Counted from the stretch's first letter, positions 1-8,919 are shown. The stretch: 64,000 bases of DNA from Paenibacillus sp. FSL A5-0031 (GCF_001956295.1 NZ_MRTD01000017.1:62001-126000), one strand, 5' to 3'. The notes: generated by a model from the sequence alone, not told the origin. Made by a program: numbers and translations.

Positions 1-666
1 GATCATCCGGCTTTCGAATATTACCGAAAAACATTCCGTGCATCGGAATCGGCGGACTCGTGGACGCTGCATTTCCAAGGCATTCAATCGCTTGCTCGGC
101 TCTTTGTAAACGGAAAGGAAATAGGCGAGGTACATCCGTTTGATCCATACTTTAATATCTCTGAGCATGTGACGGCAGGGCAATTCGTAGAGCTTACTAT
201 ATTCGTTGAGAGAGTGCTCGGTTTACCATCTGGGCAGGTTTACTTGTATGAAGGCCAAGAGGCGGACAACTTTGCAGTTTATGCGGCAGAGGAGGAAGAG
301 CTTCTGGAGCATGCGGAAAGCTTGCGGTCGCAAAGCGGAACAACCGAATTCCCCATCTCATTGGAGCCAGGAGAAACGGCATGGCTGTATGCGACTACCG
401 TGAATTCGGAAGCAGGCAAAGGCTGGAGAGCGAAGGTTTCCGGCACTAGCCTTAAAATGACAGTGTTTCTGGAAGGAAGGATCGTTGGACGACTATGGCT
501 GCCAAGCCAAGCGAGCAGGCCTGTCATGTCAGGCGGAAGCCCGGATTCCTTTTACTTGCCGGGAGCTTGGTATGAGGGAGGAGAAGGAAGCTTAACGATA
601 CTGCTGGAAGCGGTTGATCAAGAGAAGCAAGGGCGTTTGGAATCAATTCAATTCATATCCGTCTAG
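1..666 (+). CDS. C-terminal part of a glycoside hydrolase-like protein (5' end outside window)
   Basis: The frame is open from base 1 and ends at the TAG at 664, so only about 221 C-terminal residues are visible. The start of the visible part (FRASESADSWTLHFQG, LFVNGKEIGEVHPFDPYF) resembles the galactose-binding-like beta-sandwich found in GH2/GH35-type glycosidases, where a ligand-like strand is followed by 'VNG..iG...g..pf..dit'. No catalytic domain can be seen. The gene lies 24 bases upstream of two sugar permeases in the same direction, so it probably belongs to the same carbohydrate operon. The internal ATG at 169 is not a credible start because the family-like sequence continues upstream of it. 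The enzyme family is uncertain. Confidence 0.6.
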   Translation, partial: DHPAFEYYRKTFRASESADSWTLHFQGIQSLARLFVNGKEIGEVHPFDPYFNISEHVTAGQFVELTIFVERVLGLPSGQVYLYEGQEADNFAVYAAEEEELLEHAESLRSQSGTTEFPISLEPGETAWLYATTVNSEAGKGWRAKVSGTSLKMTVFLEGRIVGRLWLPSQASRPVMSGGSPDSFYLPGAWYEGGEGSLTILLEAVDQEKQGRLESIQFISV

Positions 667-690
667 CAATGACGACAAGGGGGAAGAAGG

Positions 691-1659
691 ATGGAAACGA
701 CCATAGTCGAGCGGGCTCCCCAAAGGAAGCAGAAGCGAATGAGCAGCGGCAAGCTTAGACGATTTTGGAACAACAAAACGTTATTAATCATGTGTTTGCC
801 GGCCATCGCTTTCTTTCTTATATTCGCTTACTTGCCGATGCCCGGCTTGTATCTAGCTTTTATTAACTACAATTACTCCGATGGCATCTTCAAAAGCCCG
901 TTTGTTGCATTTGACAACTTTCGCTTTCTCGTCATGAATGGTGATCTATGGCGGCTCTCATTTAATACGGTAGCTTACAATTTGGTATTTATCGTGCTGG
1001 GAAATGTCATGCAAATTTTTGTAGCTATTCTACTGAATGAGATTCGGCGCAAATGGTTCAAGAAGATCACGCAAACGCTTATGTTTTTACCTCACTTTAT
1101 ATCTGCCGTTCTAATCGGGCTTATCGCCTACAACATCTTGAGCTATGACTACGGCTTATTGAACAGCTTGCTGGAATCGTTAGGCATGGAGCCTGTCAAA
1201 ACCTATTCTGATCCGAAAATATGGCCGTTTATCATCGTACTCACCTACCTATGGCAGTCCACTGGATACGGCTCGATTATTTATTTTGCAGCCATCATGG
1301 GGCTGGACAATGAAATTATCGAGGCATCCGAGATTGACGGCGCCAACGCCTTCCAACGCATTATTTACATCGTGCTTCCTTGGTTAAAGCCAACCTTCAT
1401 CATCTTGATGCTGTTCTCGCTCGGCGGCATTCTTAAAGGCAACTTCGGTTTGTTTTTCAACTTAGTAGGCGCAAACAACACAGCCCTATATCCAACAACG
1501 GATATTATCGAGACTTACGTATTCCGTGCCCTGATGACAAACTTCAACTTCTCACTTGGCAGCGCAGTAAGCTTATATCAATCCTTGTTCGGTTTTGTAG
1601 TCGTCTTAACAGCCAACTGGCTTGTGAAGAAGGCTTCGCCTGAAAACTCGTTATTTTAG
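691..1659 (+). CDS. Carbohydrate ABC transporter permease, LplB/YteP type
   Basis: This 322-residue membrane protein has about six hydrophobic segments, beginning with LLIMCLPAIAFFLIFAYLP near residue 32. The cytoplasmic EAA loop that contacts the ATPase is seen as EASEIDGANAFQRI near residue 210. Length and sequence style match LplB/YteP permeases, which in Bacillus relatives import oligosaccharides such as pectin or hemicellulose fragments. The start has an AAGGGGGA-like ribosome site 8 bases upstream. It is followed at 12 bases by the partner permease. No ATPase gene is present, which is usual for this class: a shared MsmX-type ATPase encoded elsewhere is expected. The substrate cannot be read from the sequence. 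Confidence 0.9.
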   Translation: METTIVERAPQRKQKRMSSGKLRRFWNNKTLLIMCLPAIAFFLIFAYLPMPGLYLAFINYNYSDGIFKSPFVAFDNFRFLVMNGDLWRLSFNTVAYNLVFIVLGNVMQIFVAILLNEIRRKWFKKITQTLMFLPHFISAVLIGLIAYNILSYDYGLLNSLLESLGMEPVKTYSDPKIWPFIIVLTYLWQSTGYGSIIYFAAIMGLDNEIIEASEIDGANAFQRIIYIVLPWLKPTFIILMLFSLGGILKGNFGLFFNLVGANNTALYPTTDIIETYVFRALMTNFNFSLGSAVSLYQSLFGFVVVLTANWLVKKASPENSLF

Positions 1660-1671
1660 GAGGTGTCACAT

Positions 1672-2583
1672 ATGGAAAATAGGGATGAATCACGCAGCAT
1701 TCGGACAGACATAAGTGGCATCATCGTCAAAGGTTTTGGTTATCTTTTCATTACATGTTTTTCGATATGCTGTTTGTTGCCCTTCTTGCTCGTGCTTGGC
1801 ACCTCACTGACAGCAGAAGGCACGATTAAAAAGTACGGCTTCAACTTGTGGCCGCGCGATTTTAGCACCTTTGCCTACAAAATCGTGTTCGAAAACCCCG
1901 ATCTCATTATTGGCTCTTACCTTGTCACGATGGGAATCACCATTGTTGGAACGGTCTTTGGTCTCTTTCTCGTGGCGATGACGGGTTATGCGCTTCAGCG
2001 CCCTGACTTCGGCTATCGAAATGGCATTTCGTTTTTCATTTATTTCACGACGCTGTTCTCCGGCGGCCTTGTGCCCTTTTACTTGCTGATGACGCAATAT
2101 TTGACGCTGAAGGACAATTATCTTGCTATTCTTCTTCCGGGACTGCTCAGTCCATTTCTCATCATCATGATGAAAAGCTTTGTTCGTTCAATCCCGCATG
2201 CCATTACCGAATCAGCGAAGATCGATGGAGCAGGCGACTTTACCATTTTTCTAAAGCTGATTTTGCCGATGACTACGCCGGCGTTAGCAACCATCGGGCT
2301 GTTTATCGCCCTTGGCTACTGGAATGAGTGGTACAACTCGATGCTGTTCCTTTCGGCGGATATGAAGTACAGGCCGCTTCAGCTGTTTTTGTACAATGTC
2401 GTAACCAGCGCTGACTTTATCCGCAATTCGTCCGCTGCATCAAATGTGCAGCTTCGTGATATGCCGCTGGAATCGATGAAGATGGCTACCGCGGTGGTTG
2501 CGACGGGTCCTGTCATTTTGTTCTACCCATTCGTGCAACGGTATTTCATTAAGGGAATTACAGTAGGTGCTGTAAAAGGCTGA
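1672..2583 (+). CDS. Carbohydrate ABC transporter permease, YtcP/LplC type
   Basis: This is the second membrane subunit of the importer, 303 residues with about six hydrophobic segments. The EAA loop is seen as ITESAKIDGAGDFTIF near residue 178. A GTG at 1663 is in frame, but it overlaps the AGGAGG at 1658-1663; the ATG at 1672 sits 8 bases after that ribosome site and is chosen. The C-terminus FIKGITVGAVKG is typical of the YtcP/LplC family. Together with the upstream permease and downstream lipoprotein it forms a complete membrane and binding set without an ATPase. Confidence 0.9.
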   Translation: MENRDESRSIRTDISGIIVKGFGYLFITCFSICCLLPFLLVLGTSLTAEGTIKKYGFNLWPRDFSTFAYKIVFENPDLIIGSYLVTMGITIVGTVFGLFLVAMTGYALQRPDFGYRNGISFFIYFTTLFSGGLVPFYLLMTQYLTLKDNYLAILLPGLLSPFLIIMMKSFVRSIPHAITESAKIDGAGDFTIFLKLILPMTTPALATIGLFIALGYWNEWYNSMLFLSADMKYRPLQLFLYNVVTSADFIRNSSAASNVQLRDMPLESMKMATAVVATGPVILFYPFVQRYFIKGITVGAVKG

Positions 2584-2658
2584 TGTGCCGCAGGCCTGCA
2601 AAGGTCTCTTCACATAAAGGGCGAAGCCCGAATCATGAAAACAAAGGGGAGAAGTGAG

Positions 2659-4275
2659 ATGTCGAACGTCAAGAAGATTTCCGCTCTGCTAATCGCTGTA
2701 ATGATGATCATCAGCCTTGCGGCCTGTTCCGGCAGCAACGGAGATAAAAAGGAAAACGGCAATAAAGGGAGTACAAACACGGAAAGCGGCAATAAGGGGA
2801 GCACGAACACGGAAGATGGCAATAAAGCAGCTGATACGTCCAAATTCGTAAAAATCAGCTATGTCGTACTTGGCGATAAGCCGAAAAACGGTCAGTTCGA
2901 GAAGGTACTGACTGAGGTTAATAAACTGATGAAGGAAAAAATCAACGCCGAGCTGGAGTGGAAATGGGTCGAGTGGGCAGATTGGCAGACGAAATACAAT
3001 CTGCTGCTGGCATCCGGCGAAGCGGTGGATTTGATTACGATTGGTACGGACTGGCTTGATACATGGGGCAATGCACAGCGTGGTGCGTTTATGAATTTGA
3101 ATGATTTATTGCCGCAATATGCGCCGCAAACCTGGAATTCAATTCCTGAAGAGGACTGGTCGGAGAGCAAATATAAAGGAAATATCGTTTTGATTCCAGA
3201 AAATGATTACACACAGTGGGTTAACCATGGCTTCTTCTATCGTGGAGATTGGGCGAAGGAAGCGGGCATAACGGATCCAATTAAAGATTGGGAAGGCATT
3301 GGCAAATACCTGCAATATATTAAAGATAACAAAGAAGGCGTTATTCCTTGGGATGCTGTTGCAGCAACAAGCACATTTGGCGGGTATGCTGCGTCCTACA
3401 CGGACCAATTAGAGCTACCAATTTCAACTGGATATTTGCCAGTGTACACGACCAAATCATTTGAAGAGAAATATACGGTAGTCAGCCCTGTATTCGAAGA
3501 CACATTCCTTAATTTCGCAACGTTAATGAAGGAATGGGCAGATAAAGGTTACTGGCGCGAGGATGTGCTGAACAACAAAAACGACAACCGCTCCGCACTG
3601 CGCGCTGGATTGTCGGGACTAGATCAGCATCATACACAAACGTTTGGCGGGCTGCGCGTTAATATGGATAAGGATCAACCAGGTTCTGAGCTGCAAATGT
3701 TCCCATTTGCTCGAACAGGCGGCAATAACTTGACGGAGCTCTCCATCACGCACGGAGGAACATCGCTTGGAGCGCACAGCAAAAACCCTGAGCGCGCTCT
3801 AATGGCTTATGATTTAATTCGCAATGACGAGCAAATTTATCATTTGATCAACTACGGTTTGGAAGGCGTTCAATACGAAGTGAAAGACGGCAAACGCCAG
3901 CAGCCAGCAGCCTACAACGAGGCTAAGGATTCCTTCTATTCGGATTTCTGGGGTGGACGTGTCGACAAATTCGAAATTCCGAGCGTAACAACTTGGGATC
4001 AGCTCGAAGAAACATTGTACGCGGAATATGACAAAATCAAAAAACCTTACCCTTACGGCCAATTTGTATTTGATAAAACGCCGGTAGAAGCTGAATTAAC
4101 GGCGATTACACAGGTGTCGGGCGAGATGGGGCCTGCGATTACGTATGGTAAAGCAGGGGATCCAGCTCAAGCCGTAGAACAATTCCGCAGCAAGCTGAAA
4201 ACAGCTGGCTACGACAAGGTGCTTGCAGAATTGCAGCGTCAAATGGATGCTTACAAGAAGCTGATCGAAGGTTAA
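2659..4275 (+). CDS. Extracellular sugar-binding lipoprotein of the LplA/YtcQ type
   Basis: This 538-residue protein is the binding component for the two upstream permeases. It has a lipoprotein signal peptide with lipobox SLAAC and lipidated Cys at residue 23. A low-complexity linker follows, with the element GNKGSTNTE present twice. The long (over 500 residues) solute-binding domain is typical of partners of LplB/YtcP permeases. An ATG at 2635 is in frame, but AAGGGGAGAAG lies between it and the ATG at 2659, which gives a proper signal peptide, so 2659 is preferred. A strong terminator follows, closing the operon. Confidence 0.9.
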   Translation: MSNVKKISALLIAVMMIISLAACSGSNGDKKENGNKGSTNTESGNKGSTNTEDGNKAADTSKFVKISYVVLGDKPKNGQFEKVLTEVNKLMKEKINAELEWKWVEWADWQTKYNLLLASGEAVDLITIGTDWLDTWGNAQRGAFMNLNDLLPQYAPQTWNSIPEEDWSESKYKGNIVLIPENDYTQWVNHGFFYRGDWAKEAGITDPIKDWEGIGKYLQYIKDNKEGVIPWDAVAATSTFGGYAASYTDQLELPISTGYLPVYTTKSFEEKYTVVSPVFEDTFLNFATLMKEWADKGYWREDVLNNKNDNRSALRAGLSGLDQHHTQTFGGLRVNMDKDQPGSELQMFPFARTGGNNLTELSITHGGTSLGAHSKNPERALMAYDLIRNDEQIYHLINYGLEGVQYEVKDGKRQQPAAYNEAKDSFYSDFWGGRVDKFEIPSVTTWDQLEETLYAEYDKIKKPYPYGQFVFDKTPVEAELTAITQVSGEMGPAITYGKAGDPAQAVEQFRSKLKTAGYDKVLAELQRQMDAYKKLIEG

Positions 4276-4292
4276 TGAATAGATAAATTGCT

Positions 4293-4347
4293 AAGCGCAA
4301 TAGGGGTTTCCAAGCACGAAAGTGCGGGGCTCCTGTTGCGCTTTTTT
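4293..4347 (+). terminator. Rho-independent terminator of the first sugar-transport operon
   Basis: AAGCGCAATAGG pairs with CCTGTTGCGCTT (one G-T wobble), with an inner hairpin GCAC/GTGC, followed by TTTTTT. Confidence 0.85.
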
Positions 4348-4421
4348 CAACACCTGTAAGAGAAAAGCGTCCTTTTGGTCAATTATAATCAATTGGCAGG
4401 GTATGCTTGGTTAACCTCAGT

Positions 4422-4437
4422 AAAGTAGCGCTTTCAT
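4422..4437. promoter_or_regulatory. Candidate CcpA (cre) site upstream of the isomerase operon
   Basis: Read on the minus strand, ATGAAAGCGCTACTTT matches the cre consensus WTGNAANCGNWNNCWW with one mismatch. It lies 68 bases before the isomerase gene, which fits glucose repression of a sugar-catabolic operon. Confidence 0.55.
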
Positions 4438-4504
4438 TAATAATGCTACAATGAATCTATAACCATGTAAGCTAACCCAAATCTATGATAAAGGCGGCGA
4501 AGAA

Positions 4505-5266
4505 ATGAACTTATCAAATATTGCAGTACAGTTGTACACGTTGCGTGACTATTGCCAGAATGAAGCGGATTTGGAGCAGACGCTGCGCAAGGTAAGAGAA
4601 ATCGGTTATGAAGCGGTTCAAGTATCGGGAATAGGCCCTATTGCTCCAGAAAGAGTGAAGCAATTAGCAGATGCCGAAGGGCTTCGTATTTGTGCAACGC
4701 ATGTAAGTCTTGATTCTATGGTCAATGACTTTGACAATACCGTGCAAATGCATAAGCTGTGGAACTGTAAGTATGTTGGGTTAGGCTCTATTCCGGATGA
4801 ATACCGCACTAACGGGGAGGGCTATTCCACCTTTGCGAAGCAAGCGACAGAAATTGGAAGAAAGCTGAAGGAGCATGACTTGCAGTTTATTTACCATAAT
4901 CATCAGTTTGAGTACCAGAAGTTTGCAGGCAGAACAGGAATGGATATTTTGCAGCAAGAAAGCGACCCGGCTGCAGTTGGATTCGAGCTCGACACCTATT
5001 GGGTACATGTTGGCGGAGTAAACCCGGTGGATGCGATTCATCAGGTTAAAGGCCGTATGGGTGTTGTTCATCTCAAAGATTTGGAAATCGTTGACTATAA
5101 GCAAGTGTTCGCTGAAATTGGCGAAGGTAACTTGAATTTTAAAGCGATTATTGAAGCATGCAGAGAGATTGGAGTAGAGTGGTATGTAGTCGAGCAGGAT
5201 GTATGCAGACGTGATCCGTTTGAGAGCTTGGCTATTAGTTTTAACAATTTAAAACAATTTCTATAG
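4505..5266 (+). CDS. Sugar phosphate isomerase/epimerase-like TIM-barrel protein
   Basis: This 253-residue protein has the AP-endonuclease-family-2 / xylose-isomerase-like fold sequence: IAVQLYTLRD at the N-terminus, YHNHQFEY, GFELDTYWVHVGGVNP, HLKDLEIVDYK and the C-terminal YVVEQD. The His, Asp and Glu residues in these blocks are the usual metal ligands. Such proteins act as sugar isomerases, epimerases, IolE-like dehydratases or 3-keto-glycoside lyases; which applies here cannot be told. It heads a three-gene operon with a ThuA-like protein and a Gfo/Idh dehydrogenase, which favours a role on an oxidised sugar. The start follows GGCGGCGAAGAA. Confidence 0.85.
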   Translation: MNLSNIAVQLYTLRDYCQNEADLEQTLRKVREIGYEAVQVSGIGPIAPERVKQLADAEGLRICATHVSLDSMVNDFDNTVQMHKLWNCKYVGLGSIPDEYRTNGEGYSTFAKQATEIGRKLKEHDLQFIYHNHQFEYQKFAGRTGMDILQQESDPAAVGFELDTYWVHVGGVNPVDAIHQVKGRMGVVHLKDLEIVDYKQVFAEIGEGNLNFKAIIEACREIGVEWYVVEQDVCRRDPFESLAISFNNLKQFL

Positions 5267-5302
5267 GAGTAATGCTAATATAGAAGCGAGAGGATGATAG
5301 AG

Positions 5303-5941
5303 ATGAAAATCGGCATTATTTGCGACGATTATTGGCACCCGGGCAAGCTGATCAAGGAAGGCTTGGAGCCGCTCGGCAAGCAAGGTTTTCAGCTCGATTA
5401 TACCCAGCATGCATCAGAATGGTCGCGCGCGTGGATGGATCAGCAGGATGTGGTTGTGCTTGCCAAGTCGAACCAAGTGTCGGCAACAGACACAACGCCT
5501 TGGCTCACTGAGGAGATTCAGCTGCAATTCCAGAGCTATGTCGAGCAAGGAAAAGGATTGCTGGTGTTGCATGCAGGAACGGTGGGCTATCGTGATGAGC
5601 CTGTTTTCTTTGAGCTTGTAGGCGGGGTATTCCAGCATCATCCGGCCGCTTGTTCCGTTACGATCGTTCATAAGGACGAAACGCCATGGGACAAGGCGCA
5701 TGCACAGGACTTTACAGTACATGACGAGCATTATTTTATGGAGGTTATCGACGATCGCATTCAAGTGTTGATGACTTCGGAGTCAGAGCATGGCACGCAG
5801 CCAGCAGGCTGGATAAGGGAGCAAGGTAAAGGTAGAGTTTGCGTGCTTACACCAGGGCATCTCTTATCCGTGCTGCAGATGGAAGAGTATCAAGCAACGA
5901 TAAAACAGGCTTTGAAATGGTGCGGTGGAAGCGACCGATAA
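5303..5941 (+). CDS. ThuA-like protein (trehalose-utilisation family)
   Basis: This 212-residue protein has a class-I glutamine-amidotransferase-like fold: MKIGIICDDYWHPG at the N-terminus, VLHAGTVGYRD in the middle and a conserved FTVHDEHYFME block. ThuA proteins accompany Gfo/Idh dehydrogenases in the conversion of oxidised disaccharides; the amidotransferase Cys nucleophile is absent, as is normal for ThuA. An ATG at 5294 directly abuts GAGAGG, so the ATG at 5303 is the better start. The gene lies 36 bases after the isomerase gene and 52 bases before the dehydrogenase gene. Confidence 0.8.
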   Translation: MKIGIICDDYWHPGKLIKEGLEPLGKQGFQLDYTQHASEWSRAWMDQQDVVVLAKSNQVSATDTTPWLTEEIQLQFQSYVEQGKGLLVLHAGTVGYRDEPVFFELVGGVFQHHPAACSVTIVHKDETPWDKAHAQDFTVHDEHYFMEVIDDRIQVLMTSESEHGTQPAGWIREQGKGRVCVLTPGHLLSVLQMEEYQATIKQALKWCGGSDR

Positions 5942-5993
5942 TAGGGAGCTAACAACAAATGTACATTTTTTATTCAGAGGAGTGAATAAGGAT

Positions 5994-6983
5994 ATGTCGG
6001 TACAAACAATGAAATGGGGCATCTTGGGTCCAGGCTGGATTTCCTCAAAGTTTGTTAAAGATTTAGCATTTGCAGAGGGCGCAGAGCTAGTCGCAGTTGG
6101 TGGCAGAAACCTAGAGAAAGCAGAGCGTTTTGCCAAAGAGTATAATATTCCACGCGCTTATGGCAGCATTGAAGAGCTGACGCAAGATTCCGAGATCGAT
6201 ATTGTTTATGTAGGAACGCTGCATCCCATCCATAAAGATAATGTGCTCGCCTTATTGCGTGCTGGCAAAGCTGTCATTTGCGAGAAGCCATTCACAATGA
6301 ATGCTGCGGAAGCAAGAGAAATCATAACATTAGCCAGAGAGAAACGAGTATTTCTTATGGAAGCGATGTGGACACGGTTTTTACCGCCAATTCTTAAGGT
6401 TATGGAATGGATTGCGGATGGTAAAATCGGAGAAGTGCGAATGCTTAAAGCTGACTTTGGCTTTGATATCGGCTGGGCGCCGGAAAGCCGTCTGCTTGAT
6501 CCTGCGCTGGGCGGCGGGGCACTGCTGGATGCTGGTATTTACCCCGTTTCCTTCGCATCATTAATTTTCGGAGGGGCGCCATCCAAAATTATGAGCAGTG
6601 CTCGTCTTGGCGAGACGGGAGTAGACGAGCAGTTTTCATTGTTGTTTGAATATGAAGGTGGACGTACTGCATCGCTGAATGGAGCGGTACAGCTTGAAAT
6701 GGTTAATGATGCTTATATTTATGGAACGAAGGGGCATATTCATGTGCCAAACTTCTTGTTCGGTAAATCAGCATATCTGCACCCGAAACAGGGTGCTGCA
6801 GAGTCGATCGAGGACGACCGTGAAGCAGAGGGTTATTCATTTGAAGCTGAGGAAGCGATGAATGCGCTCCGTGAGGGAAGGCTCGAAAGTTCAATCATTC
6901 CGCTGGATGAGACGCTAGCAATCATGGAGACGCTTGATACGATCAGGAAGCAGTGGGGTCTTCGTTATCCTGCTGATGAATAA
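5994..6983 (+). CDS. Gfo/Idh/MocA-family NAD(P)-dependent sugar dehydrogenase
   Basis: This 329-residue protein has an N-terminal Rossmann motif (GILGPGWISSKF) and the family Glu-Lys-Pro at VICEKPFTMN near residue 98, then the GGGALLDAGIYP block of the C-terminal substrate domain. These enzymes oxidise hydroxyls of sugars, inositols or glycosides. The chosen ATG follows GAGGAGTG by about 10 bases; an upstream in-frame ATG at 5925 overlaps the previous gene and adds non-family residues. It is the last gene of the isomerase-ThuA-dehydrogenase operon, ahead of a bidirectional terminator. Confidence 0.9.
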   Translation: MSVQTMKWGILGPGWISSKFVKDLAFAEGAELVAVGGRNLEKAERFAKEYNIPRAYGSIEELTQDSEIDIVYVGTLHPIHKDNVLALLRAGKAVICEKPFTMNAAEAREIITLAREKRVFLMEAMWTRFLPPILKVMEWIADGKIGEVRMLKADFGFDIGWAPESRLLDPALGGGALLDAGIYPVSFASLIFGGAPSKIMSSARLGETGVDEQFSLLFEYEGGRTASLNGAVQLEMVNDAYIYGTKGHIHVPNFLFGKSAYLHPKQGAAESIEDDREAEGYSFEAEEAMNALREGRLESSIIPLDETLAIMETLDTIRKQWGLRYPADE

Positions 6984-6991
6984 TTAGTAAA

Positions 6992-7030
6992 AAAAAGGAG
7001 TAGGCTGCGTATGCGCCTACTCCTTTCTTT
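6992..7030. terminator. Bidirectional terminator between convergent genes
   Basis: AAAGGAGTAGGC pairs with GCCTACTCCTTT; there is an A-run on the left and a T-rich run on the right, so it can serve both the dehydrogenase operon and the convergent esterase gene. Confidence 0.85.
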
Positions 7031-7070
7031 ATAAGTATCGCTGCCACTAAGCAGAAGCCTTCTAAATCGC

Positions 7071-7697
7071 TTATGCTTTGACCGCTTGAAGCCATGCTTC
7101 AGCAATGAGTGCGGCACCTGCAGGAGACGGGTGAACACCGTCGGGAGCCCAATAAGCCGGTCCTGTCTGCGTTGCAGCCTGTGCGAACAAACCATCAAGC
7201 GGAACATAAATGGCTTTAAATTCTCCAGCGAGTTCGCGGACAGCTTGAATTTTTGGATCAAGATCTTCACGCCATTGCTTCTGGCTATCATTTACTGGAA
7301 GCACGAATGGCTCGACTAGAACAAGCTTAGCGTTCAACTGCTCTTTTGCTCTGCTCAGCAAGCGGCGGTAAGTGGTATAGTATTCCTCCGTGCTAAGTGG
7401 ATCATTATTGTCATAGCGGCGCCAAGTATCATTAATGCCCACATAAACAGACAACAGGCTTGGTTTCAAATTAAGGCAATCCACTTCCCATCTCCGCTCC
7501 AAATCAATGACACGGTCACCCGATATCCCGCGGTTCAGAAACGTAGCTTGTTTCTCAGGATATTTACTCGTAAACAAAGACGTTACAAGATTTGCATAAC
7601 CCGATCCTAGATTTGCCCAGTCATTTCGGTTGCGGCCAGCATCCGTGATGCTGTCGCCTTGAAATAGAACAATTGCGTTTTGATCGATTAATGTCAT
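7071..7697 (-). CDS. SGNH/GDSL-family hydrolase (esterase)
   Basis: This 208-residue protein shows the SGNH blocks: block I FQGDSITDAG near residue 14 (catalytic Ser), block III GINDTW near residue 88 (oxyanion Asn), and block V DGVHPS near residue 185 (catalytic Asp and His). No signal peptide is visible, so it is probably cytoplasmic. Such enzymes remove acyl groups from carbohydrates or small esters, and its place beside sugar genes suggests carbohydrate deacetylation. The start has GGAGG 8 bases upstream. A good cre-like site lies about 70 bases upstream. Confidence 0.88.
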   Translation of the reverse strand: MTLIDQNAIVLFQGDSITDAGRNRNDWANLGSGYANLVTSLFTSKYPEKQATFLNRGISGDRVIDLERRWEVDCLNLKPSLLSVYVGINDTWRRYDNNDPLSTEEYYTTYRRLLSRAKEQLNAKLVLVEPFVLPVNDSQKQWREDLDPKIQAVRELAGEFKAIYVPLDGLFAQAATQTGPAYWAPDGVHPSPAGAALIAEAWLQAVKA

Positions 7698-8107
7698 TTT
7701 TTAGACCTCCAATGAGTTCAAATACTAGTCTTCATAAGATAAAACATGTCTTGAAGCGGGATAGCTGTGAGCGCTTTCTATTTGTCAGCAAATTCATAAT
7801 ACAAAGGATTCCATTCTCTGGTCAATAAGCAGCTGTTTTTTCTGCCATAAAATAAGAAACAATTATAACTGAAGTTTCTATTTAACTTTTCTGTTATTTC
7901 CTATTTAATAGTATAGAGAAGGATAAATAGATTGGGGCAGCATTTGTTAATGGTGTGTAAACATTTTTGGGAATATTCAGAAAACTTTAAAATATACTAT
8001 AAACGATAAGAACAGAAACAGCTAGAATGATTTTATGTTTTTCCTCCTATTTTTTTCATAAAATCTTAATGTTCTTGCTCTATAATCGAATTAAGGGAGT
8101 GATGGGA
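7698..8107. other. 410-base AT-rich intergenic region
   Basis: This is a divergent region between the esterase gene and the small gene at 8108. Apart from the cre-like site it is AT-rich, with no convincing open frame, RNA structure or repeat. It should hold two divergent promoters, but none could be assigned securely. Confidence 0.5.
7766..7779. promoter_or_regulatory. Candidate CcpA (cre) site upstream of the GDSL hydrolase
   Basis: On the minus strand AGAAAGCGCTCACA matches TGWAANCGNTNWCA at all fixed positions but the first. It lies in the promoter region of the esterase gene. Confidence 0.5.
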
Positions 8108-8302
8108 ATGATCTCTTCTTACTTCAATGAATGGCTGGATGAATATAATGATTATATGAGATTATACACGCTTTTTGGCGACGAGTATTACCTCGAACAA
8201 GCTGGTGAAGCGTTAGCTGCGCTAAAGGCTTTGGTCCTTAGAGCTGAGCGACATAAAAATATTCTTCGGAAAATCATGAGCGATAAGGTTCATGTTTATT
8301 AA
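8108..8302 (+). CDS. Unidentified 64-residue protein
   Basis: The start chosen is the ATG at 8108, which lies 8-10 bases after AAGGGAG; the frame is open further upstream, but those residues show no ribosome site. The product is mildly acidic and tyrosine-rich in its first half (YFNEWLDEYNDYMRLY), followed by an Ala/Leu-rich helix and a basic end (ERHKNILRKIMSDK). It looks like a short helical hairpin and has no signal peptide or membrane segment. I do not recognise the family. It stands alone, with no obvious operon partner. Confidence 0.55.
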   Translation: MISSYFNEWLDEYNDYMRLYTLFGDEYYLEQAGEALAALKALVLRAERHKNILRKIMSDKVHVY

Positions 8303-8478
8303 GAATAACAAACGAAGAGCATAACGAAATTTAAAATTTAAAAGCCGTCATAAGAATCCAAGTGCAGGATTAATGGTATACTGATAAGTAATGATAACGA
8401 GGAACAAGATTCTGATAGATGCTTTAGCTGCATTTTATGAGGTTTAACTCGGCATAGAAGACATGATGGAGTGATAAT

Positions 8479-8724
8479 ATGAGTAGTACAAAGGGTAAAG
8501 GCGGAACCGGCAGAGGAACGGACAAAAAAGGCTGGAATCGCTGGCAAGCAGGGGAAAAAAAGAAGTTAGCGAAAAAGGTATTTGGCAAAAACCAAGGTGC
8601 TAAAGGCGCTGAAGGTGAAAAAGGTAAAACGGACGATAAAAATACGCCTAATGCTAAAAGCGCTAACATGACTAAAGGCAGTACCGTATTTAAAGGTGGA
8701 AGCGCGGCTAAGGGCAGAAAATAG
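8479..8724 (+). CDS. Unidentified 81-residue Lys/Gly-rich basic protein
   Basis: The ATG follows GGAGTGATAAT, a reasonable ribosome site. The product is highly basic and low in hydrophobic residues (for example KGKGGTGRGTDKKGWNRW at the start and FKGGSAAKGRK at the end), with a central KKKLAKKVFGKN. It is probably unstructured and might bind nucleic acid or be a spore- or surface-associated small protein; that is only a guess from composition. A strong terminator follows 50 bases downstream, which supports a real transcription unit. Confidence 0.55.
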   Translation: MSSTKGKGGTGRGTDKKGWNRWQAGEKKKLAKKVFGKNQGAKGAEGEKGKTDDKNTPNAKSANMTKGSTVFKGGSAAKGRK

Positions 8725-8774
8725 AAATAACAAAGAGCAGCCCGCGCGGTGAGCCATGGCGCTCTTATGAAACG

Positions 8775-8818
8775 AAAGACGGTTAGACAGGGAAGCTCTC
8801 TGTTTAACCGTCTTTTTC
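8775..8818 (+). terminator. Rho-independent terminator
   Basis: AAAGACGGTTAGACAG pairs with CTGTTTAACCGTCTTT (one mismatch), followed by a T-run. Confidence 0.85.
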
Positions 8819-8919
8819 TCGTTGTCCTGCCGATATTTAAGTTTTATAATGGTACTATTGCTTGGATAAAAATGTGAATTGTATTTTTTGAATAATGTTC
8901 AGCGAGGTGGCTTCATCAT

